A stretch of DNA of 27,799 nt from Siphonobacter sp047605205 (GCA_047605205.1 JASGGE010000037.1:1-27799), one strand, 5' to 3'. Shown: positions 9,467 to 17,459, counted from the first letter of the stretch. The notes: generated by a model from the letters alone, not told the origin. A program made the numbers and translations.

Positions 9467-9506
9467 ACATTCATAGCGAGGGACTTATGTTTCTCGCTAT
9501 GAATGT
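9467..9506 (+). terminator. Perfect 14-bp inverted repeat after the GH13 gene (probable terminator)
   Basis: Arms 9467-9480 (ACATTCATAGCGAG) and 9493-9506 (CTCGCTATGAATGT) are perfect complements around a 12-nt loop, 48 nt after the stop codon. The T-tract after the stem is weak (TTTAT), so the element could be an attenuator, operator or processing hairpin instead. The rest of the gap to 9687 holds no gene I can support; a TAATTTTC at 9647-9654 is a near-consensus -7 box for the permease. Confidence 0.6.
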
Positions 9507-9686
9507 TTATAGCAGACGACCTGAGATGCTAGCAGCACCGATAATACCCCTGCCAGAAGACACTAAAAATCGATGTTTCGATATCTGAACTGAAAATAAT
9601 AATCGGAGGACTGAAAACTATTTATCGTATTTAAAGGAAATTTTAGTAATTTTCGTAGATGGAATTTTAAAATTTCCTAAACCATA

Positions 9687-11015
9687 ATGTCTTTTACTTC
9701 ACGTCTTCCCAAACTCAGTTTCTGGCAAATCTGGAATATGAGCTTTGGTTTTATGGGTATTCAATTTGGTTTTGCCTTACAGAATGCCAACACCAGTCGA
9801 ATTTTTGCTACTCTGGGAGCAAATCCAGATGATATCCCCATTTTGTGGGTAGCAGCTCCGCTGACCGGAATGATTGTCCAGCCTATTATTGGCTATTTAA
9901 GTGACCATACCTGGCACCCAGTATGGGGTCGTCGCCGTCCGTTTTTCTTCTTCGGAGCCCTGCTGGCTACCCTGGCCTTAATTGTTATGCCGAATGCTTC
10001 TGTATTATGGATAGCAGGCGGTATGCTCTGGATTATGGATGCATCCATTAATGTTTCAATGGAACCTTTCCGAGCCTTTGTAGGAGACTTACTGCCTGAT
10101 TCACAGCGTACTTCGGGTTTTGCAATGCAAAGCTTCTTTATCGGGGTGGGAGCAGTGGTTGCGTCGTTGTTACCTACGATCTTCACCCATTTTGGAATAG
10201 CGAATACGGCTCCCGAGGGGGTCATACCTGACTCAGTAAAATGGTCATATTACATCGGAGCAGCGGCTTTTTTCAGTTGTGTACTCTATACGGTACTAAC
10301 AACGAAAGAATACCCTCCCAGCAATATGGAAGAATTTCGCCGTGAACAGGCAACCAGTAACTTTTGGGATGGCATAAAGGAAAGTTTTCAGGGTATTTTT
10401 GAAATGCCTCATGTTATGCGTCAGTTGGCTGTTGTTCAGTTCTTTACATGGTTTGGGCTTTTCTGTATGTGGATTTATGCTACGAATGCCATAACCGAAC
10501 ATATCTATGGAACGACTGATACCAAATCGGCCACTTACAACGAAGGAGCTAATTTTGTAGGGACTGCCTTTGCTGTTTATAATGGCGTTTCGGCCCTGTT
10601 CTCTTTACTGTTACCTTCGCTGGCAAAGCTACTGGGCCGAAAACTAACCCATTGTTTTTGCCTGATTTTGGGTGGATTAGGGCTTATTTCCCTATATTTC
10701 ATTCATAACCCTAACCTGATTTTACTGGCAATGATGGGGGTAGGCATTGCCTGGACGAGCATTCTTTCCATTCCTTATGCCATGTTAGCGGGAAGCCTGT
10801 CTGCTAATCGAATGGGGTACTACATGGGCGTCTTCAACTTTTTCATTGTCATTCCGCAGGTCTGTGCCAGTTTGGGCTTATCTACTCTGATTCGTTTTTT
10901 AAGCCTAAATCCTATACAAATGATTGTATTGGGTGGTGTGTTGCTAATCATCGGAGGACTGTTCACTTTACGCGTAAGTGACCATGAAGAAATTTACATT
11001 TCAGAAATGAATTAA
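9687..11015 (+). CDS. MFS sugar transporter (GPH/SLC45-like, probable maltose/maltodextrin importer)
   Basis: This is an inner-membrane permease that probably imports maltose or short maltodextrins with a cation. The 442 residues form about 12 membrane helices. The loop between helices 2 and 3 carries SDHTWHPVWGRRRPFFFFGA, the RxGRRRPF signature of sucrose/maltose symporters of the GPH and SLC45 group. Helix 1 (WNMSFGFMGIQFGFALQNAN) is typical of Bacteroidota versions found next to maltose phosphorylase and beta-PGM genes. Its position after two GH13 enzymes, near pgmB, supports a maltodextrin role. That substrate is inferred from family and context, not from binding residues. The downstream DUF1460 gene starts 36 nt after its stop and is probably co-transcribed. 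Confidence 0.9.
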   Translation: MSFTSRLPKLSFWQIWNMSFGFMGIQFGFALQNANTSRIFATLGANPDDIPILWVAAPLTGMIVQPIIGYLSDHTWHPVWGRRRPFFFFGALLATLALIVMPNASVLWIAGGMLWIMDASINVSMEPFRAFVGDLLPDSQRTSGFAMQSFFIGVGAVVASLLPTIFTHFGIANTAPEGVIPDSVKWSYYIGAAAFFSCVLYTVLTTKEYPPSNMEEFRREQATSNFWDGIKESFQGIFEMPHVMRQLAVVQFFTWFGLFCMWIYATNAITEHIYGTTDTKSATYNEGANFVGTAFAVYNGVSALFSLLLPSLAKLLGRKLTHCFCLILGGLGLISLYFIHNPNLILLAMMGVGIAWTSILSIPYAMLAGSLSANRMGYYMGVFNFFIVIPQVCASLGLSTLIRFLSLNPIQMIVLGGVLLIIGGLFTLRVSDHEEIYISEMN

Positions 11016-11050
11016 TTCTTGGTTTCTTCAGAATTGGGTATTTTTGGGTT

Positions 11051-11860
11051 ATGATCATGTTAAGAAGGATTGGCTTGTTGCTTTTTGCAGGCGGTTTGTT
11101 ATGTTCATTTGCTGATCCGGCAGATGAGAGGTTATTTAAAGAAAAAATAGCTAAACGATCGGCTTCTACATCGGCCCAACGAATTACTCAACTGGCCCTG
11201 AGTTTTCTGGGAACTCCCTACGTTGCTCATACGCTGGAACAGGGAAGTACAGAACACCTGGTAATTAATCTGCGTCAGCTGGATTGCACGACTTTTGTAG
11301 AGAATGTACTTGCTCTATCCCGAACAACTAACGATTTTTCGGATTTTCAGAGCCGCATACAGCAATTGCGTTACCGGAACGGAGTTATAAATGGCTACGG
11401 AAGCCGTTTGCATTATTTAAGTTCAGTTTTAATGCAAGCACAGCAATTGTCTGTCTTAGAGGATATTACGGCCCAGATTGGCGGCGAACATTATAACAAG
11501 ACGATTGACTTTATGTCTAAGCATCGTCAGCTGTACCCGGCGTTGAGAGATTCTCTGAATTTTGAAGAAATCAAAAAAAGTGAATCATTACTGGCACTTC
11601 AGAATCGTTTCTATATCCCCAAGGCTAACATTTTCACTTTAGAATCAAAAATTAATGACGGAGATTTGATTGGCATTACCAGCTCTGTAGCGGGTCTGGA
11701 TGTTTCTCATGAAGGGTTTGCTCTTCGTAAGGACAATCGAATTTACTTAATTCATGCTTCTTCACAGCTAGGGAAAGTGGTGGTTTCGGATGAGCCTTTG
11801 ATGGAATACCTGGCTAGCCACAAAGAACAAACGGGCATTATTGTAGCTCGTATAAAGTAA
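11051..11860 (+). CDS. DUF1460 protein, NlpC/P60-like N-acetylmuramoyl-L-alanine amidase-like
   Basis: This is a secreted cysteine hydrolase-like protein of 269 residues, of the family long known as DUF1460 and related to NlpC/P60 cell-wall amidases. A hydrophobic signal segment (about residues 4-20) is followed by LSFLGTPYVAHTLEQGS, the typical entry motif. The probable catalytic Cys is C79 in LRQLDCTTFVEN, and the probable His is H220 in LDVSHEGFAL. The start is ATG 11051; ATG 11057 is an alternative two codons in. Its likely site is the periplasm, acting on peptidoglycan fragments. It follows the permease by 36 nt. Whether this means shared function (glycan or muropeptide uptake) or simple read-through is not known. 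Confidence 0.85.
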   Translation: MIMLRRIGLLLFAGGLLCSFADPADERLFKEKIAKRSASTSAQRITQLALSFLGTPYVAHTLEQGSTEHLVINLRQLDCTTFVENVLALSRTTNDFSDFQSRIQQLRYRNGVINGYGSRLHYLSSVLMQAQQLSVLEDITAQIGGEHYNKTIDFMSKHRQLYPALRDSLNFEEIKKSESLLALQNRFYIPKANIFTLESKINDGDLIGITSSVAGLDVSHEGFALRKDNRIYLIHASSQLGKVVVSDEPLMEYLASHKEQTGIIVARIK

Positions 11861-12029
11861 GGTAGGCTTTCTCAAGCAGTTTGATTCGGCTTCGGCAAAG
11901 GTTCTTCATCTACGAACGGATTCAAAACACTTTTGGCTGAAGCGTAGGATAATCCTTGCTGATTATAAATCGTTTAAGGCACTGAAAATTTACGCTCGAT
12001 AGAATATTTTTTTGAAAAATGATCTATAT

Positions 12030-12039
12030 TGAACGTTCA
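12030..12039 (+). promoter_or_regulatory. Palindromic operator candidate upstream of the TetR gene
   Basis: TGAACGTTCA is a perfect 10-bp palindrome 30 nt before the ATG of the TetR-family gene. Its position suits autoregulation, as is common for TetR repressors. Flanking symmetry is poor, so the full operator may be longer or imperfect. I did not notice a second copy elsewhere in the window, including before the RND genes that are visible here. Confidence 0.5.
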
Positions 12040-12069
12040 CTCGCTTCAAAACTTAGTTGATTTTACCTT

Positions 12070-12684
12070 ATGGCTGGCAGAATTTCCAAATCTAATGATA
12101 AAAAAGCACCTGTAGTAGAAAAGCCTGCTGACAAGCGTACGGCGATCCTCGAAGCAACATTGGACCTCATTTCCAAGAACGGTTTTCATGCTACACCAAT
12201 GAGTATGGTGGCTCAACACGCTAACGTAGCAGCCGGAACGATTTATCATTACTTTGATAGTAAAGAACAACTCATTGACGAGTTGTACATTATGCATCGG
12301 GAGAAGGTAGCTGTAGTTATTCAGGAAAGTGACGAACCCAGTAAACCTTATAAAGAACGTTTTCAGAAGGTTTGTATGGGTTTATTCAATTATTACGTAA
12401 AACATCCTGATCAATTTCTGTTCATAGAACATTATGCGAATTCGCCGATAATGAATCGGATGTCAAAAGATGAAACCTTTATTTTCTATACACCTCTTTG
12501 GGATTTTCTGCGTAAGGGTATTCACACGAGTCAACTAAAAGACATTTCTTCTAAACTAATGGCCTGGATGGTTTATGGCAATATTGCTTCGCTCGTTAAA
12601 ATGAGGCTTTTTGGTGATTTCCCTCAGGAACCCTTAATTCTATACATAGCCTGCAATGCTATCTGGGATGCGTTTAAGCGTTAA
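12070..12684 (+). CDS. TetR/AcrR-family transcriptional regulator
   Basis: This is a one-component repressor of 204 residues. A lysine-rich N-terminal arm precedes the HTH: RTAILEATLDLISKNGFHA, then TPMSMVAQHANVAAGTIYHY and FDSKEQLIDELY, the canonical TetR DNA-binding core. The C-terminal half (about 85-204) is an all-helical ligand-binding and dimerisation domain containing YYVKHPDQFLFIEHYANSP, which resembles AcrR-like regulators in Bacteroidota often linked to RND pumps. The RND operon of this window is 7.6 kb away, so the target is uncertain. The neighbouring 160-residue gene starts 40 nt downstream and may be co-transcribed. A palindrome at 12030-12039 suggests autoregulation. Confidence 0.93.
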   Translation: MAGRISKSNDKKAPVVEKPADKRTAILEATLDLISKNGFHATPMSMVAQHANVAAGTIYHYFDSKEQLIDELYIMHREKVAVVIQESDEPSKPYKERFQKVCMGLFNYYVKHPDQFLFIEHYANSPIMNRMSKDETFIFYTPLWDFLRKGIHTSQLKDISSKLMAWMVYGNIASLVKMRLFGDFPQEPLILYIACNAIWDAFKR

Positions 12685-12724
12685 TGGAATGCTGCAAATT
12701 GGTATCTCCGTAAAATAAGACTGC

Positions 12725-13207
12725 ATGAAATCAATACTAAGTGTTCTGGCTCTCGGATTGATTGGCGGTCTATTTTACTGTGTATTACGAAATTCTGAAA
12801 AGGATGTTTCTGATCAAAAGCCTTATGTTAACCTATTGAATAGGCCGCTGTATCTGCAAACGAAAGTGGCATTGGCTAAAAACCTTCCTGAATTCAGTGA
12901 GAAAGAAGAATACTTCGTCACAGAAGAACCACAACTTTTTGAAGGAGTAAAAGGAATAGCCATTCTGCCGAAAGGAGCTAAATTAATCTTTGAAAAAGCC
13001 TTTCATATTCATCATGGTGTAAGTGGTGTTAATTACAGTATTCTTACTGGAAAAGTATGGATAGAAAGTTTGCAAAAAGAACTGCCATTTGAATATAAAT
13101 GGGGCCAGTATCATGACATCTGTCTGGAAGAACCATGCCACTATTGGACATTCCCTAAAGCTCTCTGGCAGAGCCAGGTAGATGAACAAATGTATGTTAT
13201 TGAATAA
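12725..13207 (+). CDS. Hypothetical protein with N-terminal membrane segment
   Basis: I do not recognise this 160-residue protein. It starts with a hydrophobic stretch (SILSVLALGLIGGLFYCVL, about residues 3-21) that could be a signal anchor; the sequence before Cys19 is not a good lipobox. The rest is soluble, acidic and aromatic, with a short cysteine pair near DICLEEPCHYW (about 137-146) and a tryptophan-rich end. The middle (about 75-120) reads as beta-rich. It follows the TetR gene by 40 nt on the same strand, so it may be a target or partner of that regulator. The coding call rests on open frame length, codon use like its neighbours and a sensible N-terminus. Confidence 0.7.
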   Translation: MKSILSVLALGLIGGLFYCVLRNSEKDVSDQKPYVNLLNRPLYLQTKVALAKNLPEFSEKEEYFVTEEPQLFEGVKGIAILPKGAKLIFEKAFHIHHGVSGVNYSILTGKVWIESLQKELPFEYKWGQYHDICLEEPCHYWTFPKALWQSQVDEQMYVIE

Positions 13208-13276
13208 ATAGGTAGTCTAATAATAAAGGAGATATTTGTACTCCTTCTGTGATGTTGTCTCTAAACCTAAAAGTGC

Positions 13277-14155
13277 ATGATTAATCGATGTTTATGTTCC
13301 TTGATAGGTATCTTTTTGTGCCTGTCTGTCGCACAGGCACAAGTGCAGACCGATTCACTTGAGATTGAAGGAAATTACCGGGTTTTCTATTTCAATAAAC
13401 CAACTGAAGGGTCGAAACCTAAAAGCCTGGTTTTTGTAATGCACGGTTCGGGCGGAAATGGCCGGGACATGATGAAATCGGCCGGCAATATGGAACAGGA
13501 AGCTAAAACTTCGGGAACATTATTGGTGTATCCCAATGGCTATAAACGCTACTGGAACGAGTGCCGTAAAGCTTCGCCCGCATTAGCCAATCAGGAAGAT
13601 GTAAATGAGCAAGCTTTTTTTGCGGGCATGATTGACTATTTCCAAACCAGATATGGGATTGACCCGAAACAGGTTTTTGCCGTTGGGACTTCGGGTGGGG
13701 GGCACATGGCTTACAAACTGGCCTTAACCATGCCAGAGCGTTTTCGGGCCGTAACGGCAATTATTGCGAACCTGCCTGATGATGATAATATGGATTGCCT
13801 GCCTGCCAGTAAACCCGTTCCTATTATGATTATCAATGGAACGGATGATCCTCTGAATCCTTATCAGGGGGGGATGATGGACTTGGGGCCGAATATGAAG
13901 ATGGGCCGGGTTCGGTCTACAGACCGCACTTTTATATACTGGGCTGAGCTGGCAGGTTATAAAGGCAAAGCCCGTTTCGAAAAACTTCCCGACGTTGACC
14001 CTGCGGATGGAAGAACTATTGAACGTTATACCTATAAAGCGAAGAACAAACCAGAAGTAGTATTACTGAAAGTGATTGGAGGCAAACACGATTATCCAAA
14101 AGATATTGATGTGCATGTAGAGGCTCTTCGGTTTTTTATGAGGCAGTTGAAATAG
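13277..14155 (+). CDS. Secreted PHB-depolymerase/LpqC-type esterase (alpha/beta hydrolase)
   Basis: This is an extracytoplasmic ester hydrolase of the polyhydroxybutyrate depolymerase / feruloyl esterase-like family (COG3509 type). The 292 residues have a signal peptide (about 1-22, ending SVAQAQ). The oxyanion loop is HGSGGN (56-61). The nucleophile is S139 in VGTSGGGH, fitting GxSxG. The acid is probably D191 in INGTDDPLNPYQGG, and the base is H271 in GGKHDYP, which replaces the more usual GGHxWP form. All three catalytic positions are present, so an active enzyme is expected; the substrate is unknown. A GATATTTG at 13231-13238, one base off the -7 consensus, may start its own transcript. 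The gene converges on the subtilase gene through a shared terminator. Confidence 0.88.
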   Translation: MINRCLCSLIGIFLCLSVAQAQVQTDSLEIEGNYRVFYFNKPTEGSKPKSLVFVMHGSGGNGRDMMKSAGNMEQEAKTSGTLLVYPNGYKRYWNECRKASPALANQEDVNEQAFFAGMIDYFQTRYGIDPKQVFAVGTSGGGHMAYKLALTMPERFRAVTAIIANLPDDDNMDCLPASKPVPIMIINGTDDPLNPYQGGMMDLGPNMKMGRVRSTDRTFIYWAELAGYKGKARFEKLPDVDPADGRTIERYTYKAKNKPEVVLLKVIGGKHDYPKDIDVHVEALRFFMRQLK

Positions 14156-14301
14156 GTATAGTTTATTGTACTATACGGATTGATTTCCTGAATGAATCTG
14201 ATTATTAGGCAAACTATATTCCAATTTTTATACCTTTAGATATGGTTTCTAACCAATACTTTGGATTTATAATACCTTAAATTCCTTACAGGTCTTCATA
14301 C

Positions 14302-14355
14302 AAAAATCCCCGGCTCAAAACCTGAGTTACCTCAAATTTCAAACCGGGGATTTTT
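14302..14355. terminator. Bidirectional terminator between convergent esterase and subtilase genes
   Basis: Arms 14302-14313 (AAAAATCCCCGG) and 14344-14355 (CCGGGGATTTTT) are perfect 12-bp complements, giving a U-rich end on both strands. The 30-nt loop can itself fold (CTCA/TGAG). It lies 16 nt after the subtilase stop (minus strand) and about 150 nt after the esterase stop (plus strand). A separate AT-rich hairpin, GTATAGT/ACTATAC, sits at 14156-14176 directly after the esterase stop. Confidence 0.8.
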
Positions 14356-14371
14356 AAGAGTAATGTCTAGC

Positions 14372-16000
14372 TTACGACTTCAGCTTGCCAGCTTTTTCCA
14401 TCGCCAAAGCCATTTTCACGGCCTGATAGGCGTTGATTTCACCACCCGTTACGGACAGATCCCCAAAGGGAACTTTGGTGCCTTCGCCGCCCGGCTGATT
14501 TACTTCCTGTTGGGGGAATTTAACCGTTGATTCCATCAGAATCTGCTTCAACTGCACCGCTGATAATTTGGGGAAGTATGATTTCAATAGTGTCGCAACA
14601 CCTGCGGCAACCGGAGAGGCCATCGAAGTTCCGTCCAGCTCTTCGTATTTAGAGCCGGGTACTGTTGAGTAAATGGCTACGCCGGGTGAGAATAAGTCAA
14701 CGGCTGTTTTACCGTAGTTCGAGAAACTGGCTACTTCATTAGGCTTCCAGCTAAGGGCACCTACTTCAATCCAGTTAGCCGCCTGACCCGCATTGTTTAA
14801 GTAATTACGGGTTGGGAAATTATTCTCAATATCTGTATTTTCCGATTCGTTACCCGCTGCGTGTACGATCAGCACATTTTTAGAGGCTGCGTATTGAACG
14901 GCTTCATCAACGGCTCCTTTTTGGGGTGAATAAGCTTTCCCGAAGGACATATTGATGATCTGGGCACCATTATCAACGGCATAACGAATGGCGTTTGCTA
15001 CGTCTTTGTCTCGCTCATCACCATCGGGTACGGCTCGAATTACCAGAATTTTTACGTTTTCAGCGACGCCTTTCATGCCTAGATTGTTATGACGATCGGC
15101 AGCAATGATACCCGCTACGTGCGTGCCGTGACGTGCGTCCGGGCCAATTACATCATTGTTTCCGTAATTATGGTCATTGGTATTCTCCGGGTCATCACCA
15201 ATAATTTCTTTCCGGGCATTAAAATCAGGATTCAACTGAATTTCTGACTCCGTTTTATAGTGATCAAGGGCTTCTTCCAGTTGGGGTTTATCATAGCCCC
15301 GCTGAAAACTCTGATCAAAAACCGACTTTGCTTTCTTCAACTTCGCATCGGCAGTGCCCATGTCAATCTTGGCAAGGTCTTCGGGAGTAATGACGTCTTT
15401 CTTGAAATACTCCTGAAGTACTTTTTCACTTTCAATATAATTTTTATAGATGTTTTGTATCAGTGGATACATCATCTTTGATTCCTGAGCCTTTTCGTTA
15501 TAAGCAATTTTTAACTCCTGATAATAGGTAAAAGCATCTTTCTGATCGGCTGGAATGTCGGCTTCGGCTTTCCCTTCGAATAGCTTGTTATATTTAGCGT
15601 ATTCGCGGGTTAATTCCAGACTTTCTTTGTCAACGTTTTTACCGTCTTTATTGCCTAGGAAGTTCCATCCGTGTACGTCATCGATATAGCCATTGCCATC
15701 ATCATCCTTGCCATTATCCGGAATTTCTTTGGCGTTTGTCCATATCTTATCTTTTAAGTCTTCGTGATTGATATCAATTCCAGAGTCAATTATGCCCACA
15801 ATTACTGGAGTTGACTTACGACCTTTTAGCAGCTCATAAGCTTTCTCGGTACTAACCCCACGAACGTTATCCGCAGTATAGTCCAGGTTAAACCAGTTGG
15901 AAGGAGCTTTGGTTTTGAACGTGGCGGGGTCAGGAGTTTGGCTTTGAGCGGTAGCCAGATGGGCAGCCAGCACGGCTACCGGAATGAACCATTTACGCAT
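14372..16000 (-). CDS. Secreted S8-family subtilisin-like serine protease
   Basis: This is an exported subtilase of 542 residues with a signal peptide ending LATAQ (about 1-18). The catalytic triad is complete: D72 in VGIIDSGIDINHEDL, H291 in RHGTHVAGI, and S459 in DGTSMASPVAAGV. A DDDGNGYIDDVHGWNF segment after the Asp is common in this Bacteroidota group and may bind calcium. Between Asp and His lie about 219 residues, against about 32 in subtilisin; the extra part (about 130-275) is charged and mostly helical. There is no room for a normal I9 propeptide, since only about 54 residues separate the signal peptide from D72. There is no C-terminal Por sorting domain. It may act on periplasmic or surface proteins; no substrate is indicated. 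Confidence 0.93.
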   Translation of the reverse strand: MRKWFIPVAVLAAHLATAQSQTPDPATFKTKAPSNWFNLDYTADNVRGVSTEKAYELLKGRKSTPVIVGIIDSGIDINHEDLKDKIWTNAKEIPDNGKDDDGNGYIDDVHGWNFLGNKDGKNVDKESLELTREYAKYNKLFEGKAEADIPADQKDAFTYYQELKIAYNEKAQESKMMYPLIQNIYKNYIESEKVLQEYFKKDVITPEDLAKIDMGTADAKLKKAKSVFDQSFQRGYDKPQLEEALDHYKTESEIQLNPDFNARKEIIGDDPENTNDHNYGNNDVIGPDARHGTHVAGIIAADRHNNLGMKGVAENVKILVIRAVPDGDERDKDVANAIRYAVDNGAQIINMSFGKAYSPQKGAVDEAVQYAASKNVLIVHAAGNESENTDIENNFPTRNYLNNAGQAANWIEVGALSWKPNEVASFSNYGKTAVDLFSPGVAIYSTVPGSKYEELDGTSMASPVAAGVATLLKSYFPKLSAVQLKQILMESTVKFPQQEVNQPGGEGTKVPFGDLSVTGGEINAYQAVKMALAMEKAGKLKS

Positions 16001-16161
16001 ATTAAATTCGTGTTATAATCATGATTTGTTCAATACAAAAAGGAAGTCACCCAGAATGCGAGTTCTTCTAAGCACAAGACACTAAACGAAATAAACGAAA
16101 GTAGTGGTTTGCAATATATACACGATTAATCAAAACGAACGGGGAGGAGCTACACAAACGG

Positions 16162-16857
16162 TCAAAACACATGACGTTTGGCTAGCAATGTTTTGAGTTG
16201 TTCCATTCCAATTGTGGCTTTTTCCGGAATATAAGTCACATTTTTCCGGCGGGAAACATTCGTCAGACCAGGATCAATTACGTAAATCGGCGTACCCTGA
16301 GGAACATAATCTACTAAACCTGCAGCGGGGTAAACCTGTAAAGATGTGCCAACTACAACAAAAATCTCGGCTTCTTCGCACATAGGAATTGCTTCCTGAA
16401 TAGCAGGTACCTCTTCACCAAACCAGACGATATTGGGCCGTAGCTGGCTACCTGACTCGCAGAGATCTCCCAGTTTCAATTCCCAGCCGTCTAACTCATA
16501 AATCAAACCTGAATCTTTGGTAGAACGTACCTGAAAGAGTTCTCCGTGTAAATGGAGAACATTAGAACTTCCCGCTCGTTCATGCAGGTTATCTACGTTT
16601 TGGGTGATAATCCGAACCTCAAAATCCTGCTCAAGCTCCGCCAGAATACGGTGGGCCTGGTTTGGTTCAACCGTTAGGGCTTGTTTACGTCGCTGATTAT
16701 AAAACTCAAGTACCAGTTCCGGATTACGCTGCCAGGCTCTGGGCGTAGCGACATCCTCCACGCGATGATTTTCCCATAAACCATCTGAATCACGGAAGGT
16801 TTTAATGCCGCTTTCGGCTGATATTCCGGCTCCGCTGAGAACTACTAGTTTTTGCAT
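16162..16857 (-). CDS. cobB: NAD-dependent protein deacylase, sirtuin (SIR2/CobB class III)
   Basis: The enzyme removes acyl groups from lysines using NAD+, in the cytoplasm. The 231 residues contain the Rossmann entry GAGISAESGI, FRDSDGLW, TQNVDNLHERAG, and the catalytic His H104 in HLHGELF. Y53 and R56 in FYNQRRKQ match the Tyr/Arg pair that lets SIRT5 and CobB bind succinyl- or malonyl-lysine, so desuccinylase activity is likely. The zinc-binding region (about 110-140) has only one cysteine (C133) instead of four; SQLRPNIVWFGE follows normally. Loss of the zinc site is, as I recall, usual for Bacteroidota members. The start overlaps the last 56 nt of the upstream hydrolase-like gene in another frame, so translational coupling is likely. 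The symbol is by homology. Confidence 0.92.
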   Translation of the reverse strand: MQKLVVLSGAGISAESGIKTFRDSDGLWENHRVEDVATPRAWQRNPELVLEFYNQRRKQALTVEPNQAHRILAELEQDFEVRIITQNVDNLHERAGSSNVLHLHGELFQVRSTKDSGLIYELDGWELKLGDLCESGSQLRPNIVWFGEEVPAIQEAIPMCEEAEIFVVVGTSLQVYPAAGLVDYVPQGTPIYVIDPGLTNVSRRKNVTYIPEKATIGMEQLKTLLAKRHVF

Positions 16858-17455
16858 CTGCTATGGTTAACCCATTACGGTTCAGAAAGGTTTCGACTTC
16901 AGGTATATGAAAGTCACGTATGGTTTGGAACGTTATGCTAGGTACGTTTGCCCATTGGGGAGTTGGTCTGGTGGGTACTCGTCCGAGCAAGGAAATAACG
17001 GGTAAGCTGCGGCCTAGCGTGTCAGTACGACCGGCACTTATCTCGATATAGCCCAATACTTTATCGGCATGTTCGGTAATTAGATCATCTACAACCAGTT
17101 TGCCATTACCAACGACAAGGAAAAGGGCCTGCGATAACTTCAGAACATTCAGCACACTGCGTAAATCTTCCTTACACTTTGCTAAATAAGCAGGCCCGTT
17201 TTTGGGTAGGTGAGGTACTCTGGTTTTTCCAGTTCCGCGTTGATCGTATATAATAACCTGGTTATGTTTAGACAATTGCCGGGCGATATGCTCATAGGCT
17301 ACACTCGAATAACCTAATTCTCCGACAATCAGTATGGGTTTTCCCGTTCCCCAGCGTTGGAAATAGATGTTGGCACTTTCCCCGACCACGTGCCCTTCGC
17401 GTTGAGCGGAAACCAGAAAAGGTACAAAACTCAAAAGCAGTATTAATTTTTTCAC
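16802..17455 (-). CDS. Exported alpha/beta-hydrolase-like protein lacking the nucleophile
   Basis: This 217-residue protein has an alpha/beta-hydrolase fold with a signal peptide (MKKLILLLSFVPFLVSAQ). It shows KPILIVGELGYSS where the oxyanion loop normally is, then IIYDQRGTGKTRVP, a very typical strand-4 region. At the nucleophile elbow, where GxSxG is expected, it has VVGNGKLVVDD (116-120), with no serine, cysteine or aspartate at the key position. The chain ends before the usual acid/His part. Catalysis by the normal triad is therefore not expected; it may be a binding protein or a shortened relic. The start codon is GTG (17453-17455), the only reasonable one before the signal peptide, 4 nt after a consensus -7 box. 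Its 3' end overlaps the sirtuin gene by 56 nt. Confidence 0.78.
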   Translation of the reverse strand: MKKLILLLSFVPFLVSAQREGHVVGESANIYFQRWGTGKPILIVGELGYSSVAYEHIARQLSKHNQVIIYDQRGTGKTRVPHLPKNGPAYLAKCKEDLRSVLNVLKLSQALFLVVGNGKLVVDDLITEHADKVLGYIEISAGRTDTLGRSLPVISLLGRVPTRPTPQWANVPSITFQTIRDFHIPEVETFLNRNGLTIADAKTSSSQRSRNISRKRH

Positions 17456-17459
17456 TCGT

